Assembly: GCA_942159475.1 (NCBI GenBank)
Contig: OW804099.1
Coordinates: 12,398,119-12,462,118 of the forward strand
Source: Sthenelais limicola
Lineage: Eukaryota; Annelida; Polychaeta; Phyllodocida; Sigalionidae
DNA: 64,000 nucleotides
Direction: 5' to 3'
This document shows, piece by piece, positions 35,801-49,300 of this stretch. The translations under genes and the position numbers were made by a program. Every line of letters begins with the position of its first letter. Positions within the stretch are counted from its first letter, which is position 1. The notes beneath the pieces are model-generated. The model did no database searches. It saw nothing but the letters and a program-made list of their open reading frames with translations, and was not told the origin of the DNA.

Positions 35801-38800
35801 TATTACTAACCATCTTACTGGTAGTGATTACCCAACTCCTGAGAGGTCAGCCAATTCTACACCAGGTAACAATCAAGTATTACTCACCATCTTACTGGTA
35901 GTGATTACCCTGAGAGGTCAACCAATTCTACACTAGGTAACAATCAAGTATTACTAACCATCTTACTGGTAGTGATTACCCTGAGAGGTCAGCCAATTCT
36001 ACACCAGGTAACAATCAAGTATTACTAACCATCTTACTGGTAGTGATTACCCTGAGAGGTCAGCCAATTCTACACCAGGTAACAATCAAGTATTACTAAC
36101 CATCTTACTGGTAGTGATTACCCTGAGAGGCCAGCCAATTCTACACCAGGTAACAATCAAGTATTACTAACCATCTCACTGGTAGTGATTACCCTGAGAG
36201 GTCAGCCTATTCTACACCAGGTAACAATCAAGTATTACTAACCATCTTACTGGTAGTGATTACCCTGAGAGGTCAGCCAATTCTACACCAGGTAACAATC
36301 AAGTATTACTAACCATCTTACTGGTAGTGATTACCCTGAGAGGTCAGCCAATTCTACACCAGGTAACAATCAAGTATTACTAACCATCTTACTGGTAGTG
36401 ATTACCCTGAGAGGCCAGCCAATTCTACACCAGGTAATAATCAAGTATTACTAACCATCTTACTGGTAGTGATTACCCTGAGAGGCCAGCCAATTCTACA
36501 CCAGGTAACAATCAAGTATTACTAACCATCTTACTGGTAGTGATTACCCTGAGAGGTCAGCCAATTCTACACCAGGTAACAATCAAGTATTACTAACCAT
36601 CTTACTGGTAGTGATTACCCTGAGAGGTCAGCCTATTCTACACCAGGTAACAATCAAGTATTACTAACCATCTTACTGGTAGTGATTACCCTGAGAGGTC
36701 AGCCAATTCTACACCAGGTAACAATCAAGTATTACTAACCATCTTACTGGTAGTGATTACCCTGAGAGGTCAGCCAATTCTACACCAGGTAATAATCAAG
36801 TATTACTAACCATCTTACTGGTAGTGATTACCCTGAGAGGTCAGCCAATTCTACACCAGGTAACAATCAAGTATTACTAACCATCTTACTGGTAGTGATT
36901 ACCCTGAGAGGCCAGCCAATTCTACACCAGGTAACAATCAAGTATTACTAACCATCTTACTGGTGGTGATCACCCAACTCCTGAGAGGTCAGCCAATTCT
37001 ACACCAGGTAACAATCAAGTATTACTAACCATCTTACTGGTAGTGATTACCCTGAGAGGTCAGCCAATTCTACACCAGGTAACAATCAAGTATTACTCAC
37101 CATCTTACTGGTAGTGATTACCCTGAGAGGTCAGCCAATTCTACACCAGGTAACAATCAAGTATTACTCACCATCTTACTGGTAGTGATTACCCTGAGAG
37201 GCCAGCCAATTCTACACTAGGTAACAATCAAGTATTACTAACCATCTTACTGGTAGTGATTACCCTGAGAGGCCAGCCAATTCTACACCAGGTAACAATC
37301 AAGTATTACTAACCATCTTACTGGTAGTGATTACCCTGAGAGGCCAGCCAATTCTACACCAGGTAACAATCAAGTATTATTAACCATCTTACTGGTAGTG
37401 ATTACCCTGAGAGGCCAGCCAATTCTACACTAGGTAATAATCAAGTATTACTAACCATCTTACTGGTAGTGATTACCCTGAGAGGTCAGCCAATTCTACA
37501 CCAGGTAATAATCAAGCGTCATGTCCATTTAACTAGCTGGCCAATAGGGTGTGAGAAACTAAAGGCAATTTGCCCAGAGATTTGCTATTCTAGAAGTCGA
37601 AAGAATGAAGTCAGAGATCAGTTGTAGTCATCAGCTCAAGCCCAGGCAAGGAGTGTCAGTGGCTTGGCATTCAGCTTTATTTATACTCAAGCATTGTACT
37701 TAATTATTCACTAACAAAGGTTCCCATAAATATTCCCCCCTGTGCTGTCCCATTCTAATTGGCTAAGGGAGAATCCTTCTCTTCCTGGTAGACTGACCCT
37801 AGCTGTACATACAGCCCATCCAAGTGACTGGGCTGTAGAGCGCCCTATGCAATAATTTCCAAAATAGCCACTTGGTGCATTAAACTTTCGTACCATCACA
37901 AGTAAATATACTTAGGTCTATGTCTAAGTTGGTGCACAGGTAAATGACATGTTTTGCATCATTTCTCTCAAATAATCTGATTGATTGGCAGTAAAATCAA
38001 CTCAGGACAACCATTGAAACAGACTATAGTTAGTGGTGAAATGGACAATAAGCGCGGCGCTGATAGCACGTTATGCATTGGGCCTACGACTGTGTAGGAC
38101 ATATTGTCCCCCGCACTTAGATATTATGCCCATGCATCAAATTAATCATATAAGGTACTAAATGTAAAGTTTGCCTGCTCAACTCTGTGCAGAAGTCTAG
38201 GTCTAAGTGTTTTCTATTTATTTTGTATGGGCTGCTCTTTGACCCTATTCACACGTACACGTACAGTAGCACAATATAGGGTTGATGATTCGGCTGTGAT
38301 CATGCATTGTCCACATGATAGATGACCCTTGCCTTCCCCCCTCCCCTCCCTTACCCAAATCCAAACCCTTGTGGTCCCCTCTTCCCTCTTGCCCCCTCCC
38401 CCCTACCCACTGATTAAATTAGCACAGGGAACAATAATTAGATGGGACATGTGGTGCGGTCTACAAGTGATAACACATCCCTCCCTCCCAGCTTGACTTA
38501 GGTGTGGTGTACCTAGCCAAGCTGGAGGTCAGTGGGCTAATTGGGTCAATGATCCAAACCCAAAAGAATGCAATTCTTTACAAGGGGATTTGCATGTGTC
38601 ACTGTGCATGTCTATCACAGTGCAAGCTAGGTTGGATTAAGTCCATGAATATCACACATACAGATATTTAGCAACATTTTGATTGAGGATCTGTCATAGC
38701 GTGTGTAAATGATCTAAAAAAAGCAAATACATGCTGGAAAAGATGAAGTCCTGTTTTATGGAAACCTGTAAAACATGGCCAGTTACCTCCTAACCAACAT

Positions 38801-40281
38801 ACAGTTCATTATGTATCGCCATTGCACACAGGTGTGTTTATGTGTAACAATTATTATATTTACAGTTCATTATGTATCTCCATTGCACACAGGTGTGTTT
38901 ATGTGTAACAATTATTATATTTACAGTTCATTATGTATCGCCATTGCACACAGGTGTGTTTATGTGTAACAATTATTATATTTACAGTTCATTATGTATC
39001 GCCATTGCACACAGGTGTGTTTATGTGTATCAGTTATTATTCTTCAATCTTCCTAGACAACGGTGGGGATGATTGGTCTAATGAGAATAGCCTGTGAAAT
39101 GATGTTTATGGAAATGCCTATCTTTCTGATGAAGCTTCACCAACTACTGCCGTCAATGGAACGAATCCAGGTAACAGATATCACCTATATTTTATGTAAG
39201 AATTTGTGGAGGTAATTCCCAGGTCATGCTGGTACCACCACATGGTAACTAAGGGCATCCAGCAGGTGTTAGTTCAAAGGATGAAATTCATATTTTTTTT
39301 TATTATTATTTCGTTAAGGCCAATATAATATTTAATACATTACAAAAATACGCATTGTCCGTCATGAATGGGTCTCAGGCGTTGCCTCTCGAAATGAAAT
39401 AAACAGAAACTGTATCTAAATTACCTCTTAAATTATCTATCATACTTATTCCTATTCGAAACATCATATTATTACATCTCAATAATCTCAGTCATTTTTT
39501 CTTGTCCATATTAAAAATTCCCTGGCATACATCCACAGCCTTATTTCATATCTATGTTATTTCCTGGCCGTTTCGTATACTTTGACAATCTAGATATTCT
39601 TTTACTAGAGACATAAAGACAAAATCAACTCTCAGATCTTCCCCCCCCCATCCCCCCATCCCTCCCCATATACCCTTCCAACCCTTTATATAAAAATTCT
39701 ACTGTCACATTTATATAGACACAATCTGTACTAGTAATACTCTTTCTACAACTATGTTGCTTTCTATTCTCCCTCAACATTCTTACTACAGTACCATGCT
39801 TTCAGAGACTTTATAAACATATCTCTGTCCTCCTGTATAATCCTCATATCATATCTGCCACTATATTCCTCAATATCAGGCGTATTCATCAAGCGCCAGA
39901 ATCCACCACCAACCGCCGCGCCCCCTAGTGCTATTCTAGAACATTGATATTCCTACTTCACTCTCTCTCTCTCACACCTCCACAGATTATACTGTTTGTG
40001 TACCAATATCCTTCGCCATCCCCTTTTTTGAGTTATTATGGCAGCTAAAGCGATTATTTATTGGAATTGCAATACTGGTTGTAAAGGCAAACACACTGGT
40101 CCGTGGATGCAGGTTTGTTGTTGCGGCAAAACAAAGAGCTATTGATGCCGGCAACTGTGAGGACAATTGGGCCAAATACCTACAGGTGGACGAAACAAAA
40201 CCCAAGGCTTGTATCGCAGATGATAAAGACGCCGATAGTGGCGACGAGTTTGAGTTCACATTTCCTACCAATTCTACCGAG

Positions 40282-40314
<33 letters not shown>

Positions 40315-43300
40315 TTTTATTGGTAGTAAAAATGTACAATCCATGGGTCGCCGGGGGCGGTGTTCCACCCATGCTGCCCGAGTGTTCTTACTTAGTATGT
40401 ACACATGCGATTTTGTTAAGGAGACATGCCTTATGAGTTAGTAGCCTTGTAGGGGTAAGGAGGTAGCGGGAGGCGTGTTATGGCACCAGGAGAGCTATCT
40501 TTTTATGTTTATTTTTAATTTTATTTCATATCGTTATTTACTATAGGTCTGCGTCTGTTTGGTTCGTGAGCGTTAAGAATTTCATTTTCTTTTTCAGGTC
40601 TAATGTGTTTAAGTTTCTAAACTCTGGCCTTAAGTTATTCCATGTGTATGCCATCTGGTATGAGAAAGCTCTTCTATCCCCTTCCGTGTTAGGGCGTCGT
40701 AGGTGCAGTATTTCAGCGTCATGTCTTCTGGTTGGGTATCTATTAATTTCTATATGTGATAGATAAGTGGTGTTTTTTTTCCCTAACATCATCAGGAGGA
40801 ATTTTTGTCTATTCTTTACTGTCATTATATTATAATTCTTATGAAGCTCTAGCCTGCCCATCTGATAATTTGCTCTGGTAGCGATACGTATGGCTCTATT
40901 TTGTAGTCTCTGTACTTTCGCCAGTTTACTGGGTCCTATATAGGTTAGGAATGGTAGTGAGTAATCTATGATTGATAGTATAAACGTCTTTACTAAAACT
41001 ATTGCCACGTGTGATGTTAAGAATTTTCTAATACAGCCTAGTTGGTAGATTCTGAAATTCAAGTTTTTTATTAACTGGTCCAGCTGTGGCATCAATGTCA
41101 ATCTTTCGTCAATCTTTACACCCAGGTATTCATAGTTTGGTGTACGTAAGATAGCTTGGTTATTTATCATGATGTTCGGCGAAATTAATCATATATTTCG
41201 TTTTTTTCATATTCATTAGAATCTTATTTTTTACTGACCACTCATGAAATATTTCTAAATCGGCTTCCATTTTTTTACATAATTCAATTATGTTCTTCCC
41301 CGAGCTAAACAATACCATGTCGTCGGCATAAAGTATATATTTACAGTTCAAATTTAAGTATTTCAAGTCGTTTGTATAAATTAAAAACAAAATCGGGCCT
41401 AGTACGGAGCCTTGTGGGACTCCGCAGTTGATCGGGCAGTCTGAGGATTCTTCCATTCCAATTTTTACTCTCTGGCTTCTACCGGTGAAGCGCGGGAAAC
41501 CTGAAATGGTCAAAACTTGCTAAGCGCTGAGAGATACCTTTAGGGGTTATAGCCTAGGATAGAAGTGGATCTAAGGAGCAAAAAACATCAATTCACTCCG
41601 TCAATGATCTGGGATCACATAGGTGCATTCGCCATTAGAATAATACTTTCTATTCTGGTGATATTTGATGAGATAAAAATCTGCTTCTCATCAGCCATGG
41701 ATGTCGCCGCCACGACGACGACGTCAGACGTTAAAGTCGATTCGTTATCGACAGATGAACAAATTCCAAAGGTAGGAGATGGATCAAGTGTTGATCAACA
41801 AAAACAAGAAACTGTACTTAATACTTCAGATGATGTGATAGCATTCAAGGAAGAATTTATTGATCTGGGGCCAACATCAGACTTACTTAAATTAGATCAA
41901 AACAAAGTTGTGGATTCGAGTGTGGGCTGTGACAGTGGCTGTACTGACCTAGATAAGACGGCACCGTTGGAGATAACCGCTATCTCGAAGGTCACTGAAC
42001 TAAATGAGGATGATCAAACGAAAGTTATAAATGGGTCATTAATAATTGAGGAGGATGAGAAAGATCAACTAGATAATGATAGCTTGCAAGTATTACATTG
42101 TCTTAACACTGTTGTTGAAATTAGTGATGGTCAGATAGAATGGGATAGCCTTCAAATAAACGAAGACGAAGACGTAGGTGACGGTGGGGCCCTGTCATCA
42201 ACCATGTCAGAGTCAACGGAGTCACAACCATGCGAACTACTGTCAAACCCAGGCAACGACGTGTATAGAGAGAAAAACGAGCTTGAAACAGAGCCACCCA
42301 TGGAAGAGTTAAAAACTATTTCAGAGGACGATAAAGCTAGTCTAGATAAACAAGTTGTAATCGACGATGATCTGATAAACCTCATCGTTAAAAAAGTAAC
42401 TGATAAAATTGATCTGGAGCAAACGAAATCGTCGATGATATCACTGACATTTGAGACCGAATCCGCAGTGAGGAAGGTTAAGAGTCTGAATCGGAAACTA
42501 ACAAATTCTAACAGCTGGAATGAGCTAAGATATTCTAAGCTTAAGGGGAGAGTCGATGAGATTGACAAATCGTACCCACAGGTTGTTCAGAGTTCTAAAC
42601 TTTTTGAGTCAGATAGGCTTTTCTTCATGAATAGGGTCGGTTCGAGTATTGATGAAATTAAAATAGCTGCGGAGGCAAATGAAAGAGGAGGGTTTGTAAA
42701 ACAACCAGGAGATACTGCCAAAAATATTGATGGGAAAATCAAGGAGCTAGACGTTGATAAGGACAGAAATATGGAGGATAGAATCAAAGAACTGGAGAAA
42801 TTAGCTTATGAGTATAGCTTGACCGGTTTTGAACCTGTGAGTGAAATGTCAGGAAAAAGAAGAGTAGGAAATGAACCGAGTAAAAACAAAAAGAAAAAGA
42901 AAAAGAAGTTCAAAGAGGCTAAGACAAAAAGAGGTGTAAAGGAAAGTGAGGCCAAGGGAAAACTAAATTGGACCAATAATATCAAAATCAAAGAAATGGA
43001 AAGGGAGGTAAACCACTCGATCGAAGAAATAAACCTTTCACTAGATGAGAATAAACAAGAATTGGTCAAAATCAAAACTGAACTTGGTACGATGGACGAT
43101 AATCTAAACAAAATCACGAAGGAATTATCAGACATTCAGAGTCTAGATCCTCACCAACTAGGCCAAAAAAATGAAGGGAAATCAGATGGTTCGACTCACC
43201 TCATACTGGAGGGTGTTCCAGAAGAGTGGGACAAATATCCGATTAACCCGCAAAACCCAGATCAGAAAAAAGAAAAAACAAAATATTTCATTAGTGACCT

Positions 43301-46300
43301 GCTTAACTCGGTTGCAGAGATAAGACTTGATGACGTTATAGATTCATACCGGGTGGGAATCCCTCGAAAGGGGAAATCCAGATCGATCTATGTTGAATTA
43401 TCCAGTCCTCAGGTCAAGAAAGCAGTCTTAAATAAATCGAAAGAACTTAGAAGGAAAACAGGATCGGGTATTTGGTTCAACAAGTTTGTTATCGACCCAA
43501 GTGATAAAGACTACAGGATGCTCTTAGATTGTCACAAACTTTTACGCATGAGAAAAGTTCAAGCTGACTTAATTTTGGGGCACATCAAAATCAATGAAAA
43601 AACATACTCTCAGCAAGATTTACACCTATTGCCAAAGGGTTGCCAGCCATCTGATGTCGCCACTTTCCCCGTGGAAGGTGGAGGGGTGGGTTTCCACGGA
43701 AATCACAGCCCATACTCGAACTTCTATCGAGTAAATATCGACTATAAACAGAAATCTTTCACCACCGCCGAACACGCGTACCAGTGGGACAAAGCGGAGT
43801 TCATGGGTCAACACGAGGCAGCGCGAAGAATACGCGGCACTCACAGCCCAGCCCACGCGAAAGCCCTGGGCGGCAAACTGGAAGCGCAGGCTACCCCGCA
43901 GCAACTGGAAGATTGGAAGAAAATCGAAGAAAAAACACTGGCAGATATAGTGAAGATTAAATTCACGAAAAATAAAGAGCTGAAGGAAAAGTTGTTATCT
44001 CCAGAAAACACTAGATTTTTTGAGGTAACGAGCTCCAGGAAATGGGGAGTTGGGCGTTGGGTGCGGGGCGTCCTTATTACAAATGGCGCCCGTGTCCCGC
44101 TAAAGTCGAAATCATTCACTGGAGAAAACCTATTCGGACGCATCCTTGATAATTTGAGAGCAGAACTCCTTAATGGTTAATGGAATTATATAAGGTACGG
44201 TGGTGAGAACGTTGATATTGTTTATTGAAGAGATCTACATAGTCAAAATGGCACAAAATAGGAAAGAAATGTTGTTGTTATGCGACTCTCGTGGGTCGGG
44301 ACTCAGGATAGCACTACGAGCTATTGCTCCACAAATTGACTCAGACGTATATGTACAGCCCGGTGCGGGTACGCTAGATGTGATCAGAGGGGCTAAGAAC
44401 CTTCTGATGAGGTATCAACCGCTATGTATTTTCATCCTCACTGGTATTTGCAACATAACACAGAAAGATAGGGAGACGAAGGAAGTGAAACTTAGATACA
44501 GAAGTGAAGTAGAAGTAGATACTGCGGCCATGGATGATATGGTATCAGCTGAGCGGATTATAAGTGAGACCCTTCCTACAAATCTGGCACCACCTCCTAC
44601 GATAATTTTTGGCACTACAGTGGGATTGGACCTAGTAGTGTATAACCAGAACTCGGCAAAGCACAACTGGAGGCTCCACAGGCTACTTACTCCTGAAAAG
44701 ATCATGGCGATCGGAGAGGACCAAGAACTTCTTAATAGGCAGGTAGTCGCCTACAACAATAGTGTTAAATTATTCTGCAAGGGAAAACATGTGCCAACTC
44801 CTTATATCTGCTCGCTGGTGCACCCCCATCGATCGTCGCGCAAATACAAAACTACCAAGAGAATGTATTATTCCAACCTGTACTACCTCTTGGCTCCTGA
44901 TGGCTGTCACTTCACCACAGAAATGCAGACAAAAGTGGCGGAACTAATAGTAGCGGCATACGCAAAGATTTGAAGATTAAAGACCAAGAAAATTGAACTC
45001 TTCAGATCAGAGTCACTCACTATGTGGTCCTAGTAGAAACAGGTGCTCACATGAACCCGACATTGAAAGGTAACCATGTGGTGTGTTGACTTTGTAATGA
45101 AAGATAGCTGAAAGATGCCCGACTGGTGAGATGACATGACAGCACGTATAATTTGAAATGACTACAGTAATCAATACCCCACATACAGAGGAATTTTGGA
45201 ACACTGACTAATGTTTTAGCGAATTTACAAAATTTGTGTGCCATTGCTTCACTAAATATGTTGACTGAGTCACTATCCAATACTTAATATAATCAGTCTT
45301 AAAATTTAAGAATTGAGCAGAAAATCTCTTTGATATAAACTAAAAGTCTTGAAACTTAGTCTTAAAGTGATTCAATTTTGGTCACTTATCCATTTGAGAA
45401 ACGAACATAGGGAATTTTATGTTTACAACGATGTTGTGTGGTGGTGTCACATAGTAGAGACAGGAGATCACTCGAACCCGACATTGAAATGTGACACCTC
45501 TACACTAACTGAAATTGTATTACTTAATATTTTCCTAAAAATTACGACGAAACTAGTAAATGAAAAAATAAAAATTTCTTGATAGTAGAAAGCCGGAAGT
45601 AGGATGGCACTAACTTACTATTCCGGATAGTTTTCAGGAGTCTTCTTCTGAAACTTTGAATGTGACAAATGAGATCCAGCTAGGTTATACCCCTAACATG
45701 GTATTCTTATATATTGTATTTTATTGTAACATGTTAGTGTTTGTAAATCGTTCGTTATGGGCTAACCCGACATGTTTAGGGACCCAACTAAATAGCCATT
45801 TAAATCTCTGTGGAGCCCCGGTATTTGAAAGGGTTAAACAGACTCTACTCGCAACCAGAATATCATTGTCTTCAGACAATGATAAAATTATTGCTTGGGA
45901 CAATGGCTAAAAAAAGTGAAATACTTGAAGTAGAGGACTTTAGGAAACTAAAGGGTCTGAAAGTTAGCTCTTGGAATATACGAAGTTTGGTACCAAAATT
46001 TGAACAAGTTGAGAGGTTCATTATTGATACTGAACCACATATTTTATCTTTCCAAGAGTCATGGTTAACAAAACATTATAGTTCAAATAAGTTATTCGTT
46101 CAGGGTTACAGTACTGTGCGGTTGGATCGAGCAAAAAAGAGGAGAGGTGGAGGTTTGATATCCTACGTACATAAATCCTTGGACGTTACTGATAATTATA
46201 ATGATCTTGAAATCTCAAACGAGCACATTGAAGTGCAAGTGTTTGGCTTTAAGAAAAAGTTTATGAAAGAGAAGATATGTGTAAATGTCTATCGTCCGCC

Positions 46301-49300
46301 ATCTGGGGGGTTGACCCAAGCCCTTGATCAACTTGAAGATATATTAAATAGAGTAGATAGTACTAAAGAATTAATTATTCTTGGTGACTTTAATTATGAT
46401 GAGAAATATATAACTGAAGGTAAAACTTCAGGAGCAGATAAATTTAGGAGTCTGTTGAACAAATTTAATTTGCAACAGATAATTAAGACTAATACAAGAA
46501 TTAGTAAATCCTCTTCGTCTACTATAGATCATATTTTTACAAATGGAAAGTGGATCAATACGAATGGCTCAATTAATATAAACATAAGTGACCATTTACC
46601 AGTGTTCATCCAGATAAAGAAAGAGCGAAATATATATGAGATTGGATCTTTTGTAGCTAGAGATACGAAAGCTTTAGACATCGAATTACTTAAGGAAATT
46701 CTAGTAGACTTGAATTGGGAAGAACTGTTTCAAACGAATGATGTTAATGTCGCATGGGACATCATACAAACTAATATCTTCAGGTATGTTGATAGGATGT
46801 GTCCTATCAGAAATTTTAAAAGGGTGCGGGTCACCCCAGGATGGTATGATGAAGATATCATTCTGGCTAGTAAGGCCAGAGATAAGGCTTTCAGAGTAGC
46901 CGACAAAACAAAGAAGGATGAGGATTGGAAGACTGCTAGGTCGCTGAGGTGCAAAGTTAATATTCTTGTTAAAAAGGCCAAAGATAATTTTATCAAAAGT
47001 CAGCTTAGAGAAAAACAAAATGAACCCCACAAATTCTGGGAGATTCTTAAGCCGTTACTTTCCACGAACAATAAATCCTCAAAGGAAGAGATAAAGATAA
47101 CATCAAAAGATGGTGTTAAACTAAAAGGGAGTGAAGCGGCAGAGGTCATAAACGATTTTTTCGTCGGAATAGGCCCCGAGTTAGCTGAGAAAATAAAAGA
47201 AGATGAGGAAATGATTTTGGAAAGGAACAGTATAATTAATGATAATATATTAGTGGACAAGTTTCAGTTTAGAATGATTACAGAACTCGATGTAGTTTTG
47301 GCCATAAATAAGATTGGTAATTATAAATCCTCAGGGATCAGGCTACTACCAACCAGAATACTTAAACAATGTTTGTTGGCGCTGAAGAAGCAGATGGTAT
47401 ATTTGTTTAACCTTTCTATAGAGAACTCAGACATCCCGAGGGACTTTAAGCAGGCAAACGTAACACCGCTTTTCAAAGAAGGTGATAAGGGCCTTCCAGG
47501 TAACTATCGACCAATATCCTGTATCAAATTACCAGCGAAATTACTTGAGATTTGTATTCAGAAGCAATTATCCCACCACCTTGAAAGTAATAATGTTATA
47601 AATGAATGGCAGTTTGGTTTCAGAGAGGGAAGGTCAATTAATGATGCCCTAGACCATCTGTTGAGTAAAGTTTATGATAATTTAAATAAAAAGAAAGCGA
47701 CTGATTTGATATTTTTGGACTTTAAAAAAGCTTTTGACACTGTTAATCATAGTATTTTATTATCAAAATTACAAAATTATGGGATTGAAGGTAAAGCTCA
47801 CAGATGGTTTGTAAATTATTTAAGTGATAGAACGCAGAGAGTTTTGGTAGATGATTCCTTTTCCTCCTTGAAACCAGTTACATGTGGAGTGCCTCAAGGC
47901 ACTAGTCTAGGGCCGTTAATGTTTATTGTTTATATAAATGATCTATACAGAGTGGTGAAGGACAGTAATATACAACTTTTTGCTGACGACACGGTGTTGT
48001 TTAATGACAGGAAACTGGGTCAGCAGCAAAATCTTGAATTACAAGAAGATCTTAATAGAATAGTAAGATGGTGTGCGGTAAATAAAATATCTCTGAATAT
48101 CAATAAATGTAAGAAACTCACAATTCGTACTAAAAGTGACCCCAAGAATATAGTGAAATACAATATTGGGGATCATGAACTAGAAAATGTCGAAAACTAT
48201 AAGTTCCTCGGGATGGAGGTAGATGAGAGGTTGAATTATAAGGTATTTTTGAGAAAAAAAGTATACACGGTTAAGTCTAAAATTCATGCCATGTCAAAAC
48301 TTTATAATGCTTGTGAGAAGGATACCTTGTTGCTGTTATATAAAACAATGGTACTCCCAATTATAGATTATGGCGATTTATTCTACGGTTCGGCGGCACA
48401 AAATCAGTTAAAGAAACTTCAGACATTGCAAAATTCTGCTTTTAAAATTATTCTTAGGTTACCAAGATTAACTAGTACAAAAGTAATTCATAATGAACTA
48501 AATTTACCATCTCTCTCATCTAGGAGAAACAGTCATTTGTTAGATTTAGCTTTCATGAGAACAAGATTAGAAGAAAATGTCGATAGAAGGAATATTAGTT
48601 TGAGAAGATTGTCAAAAGGAAAAAAATTGGTAGTGCCGCAGCCGAAAAATGAAATTTTTAGACGATCATATGTGTATGTTTTAACAAATTTATGGAATGA
48701 TCTTCCTGAAAATATTCAAGTAACTAAGACGAGAATGCAACTAAGGACTTATCTAAAAACTGGTTATTTTACTGATTTTGATGAATTCTTAGCGAATAAA
48801 TAGACTATATAAGGGGGATATTCAAGTAGCACCCGAGTATAGTAAAATGGATTTATCCAAAACTCTGATTATCTACACGTATAGAAATCAGCAATTACAA
48901 AAAAGGCATGTAAGTCCTTAGTGTTTAAGATCGATACATCGATATGTCATACTCTTATATACCTTTTATACTTTTATTGATTCCTAACTGATTAATGTGA
49001 TTGTTATTACTGTGATTGTTAGTATTACTGTACTTCAATGTATTTGAAGTGTTGTAATATGAAGTGCTTTGTCTTGTGGTAATTAAATTGTTGTTTGTGA
49101 TTATAGTGGACCTAGCTCAAATAGTGGTAATCTCATTATATGATAACTGTAGTGAATAACAAGCATAATTAAATGAATACCGACGGATAAAGAACATTGA
49201 CACTGAACTGAACATTACCATCTAATAGTCGGGAAGTAGTGGCATTAGGCGCTACTTATTAGGCGCTACTTATTAGTGTCCTAACATGAAATATGTGTAA

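Noticed and set aside
33552..37516. CRISPR-like array
   Set aside because: Units are contiguous near-identical copies with no unique spacers, in a eukaryotic intron, and derive from exon 8.
42152..43904. Minus-strand ORFs within the LINE ORF1
   Set aside because: Antisense shadows of a well-supported plus-strand coding sequence.
41697..44180. NADAR ORF as a captured host gene rather than part of the LINE
   Set aside because: The NADAR region is in one frame with an L1-like RRM region, and the ORF lies inside element boundaries fixed by the split older LINE. A host origin long ago remains possible.
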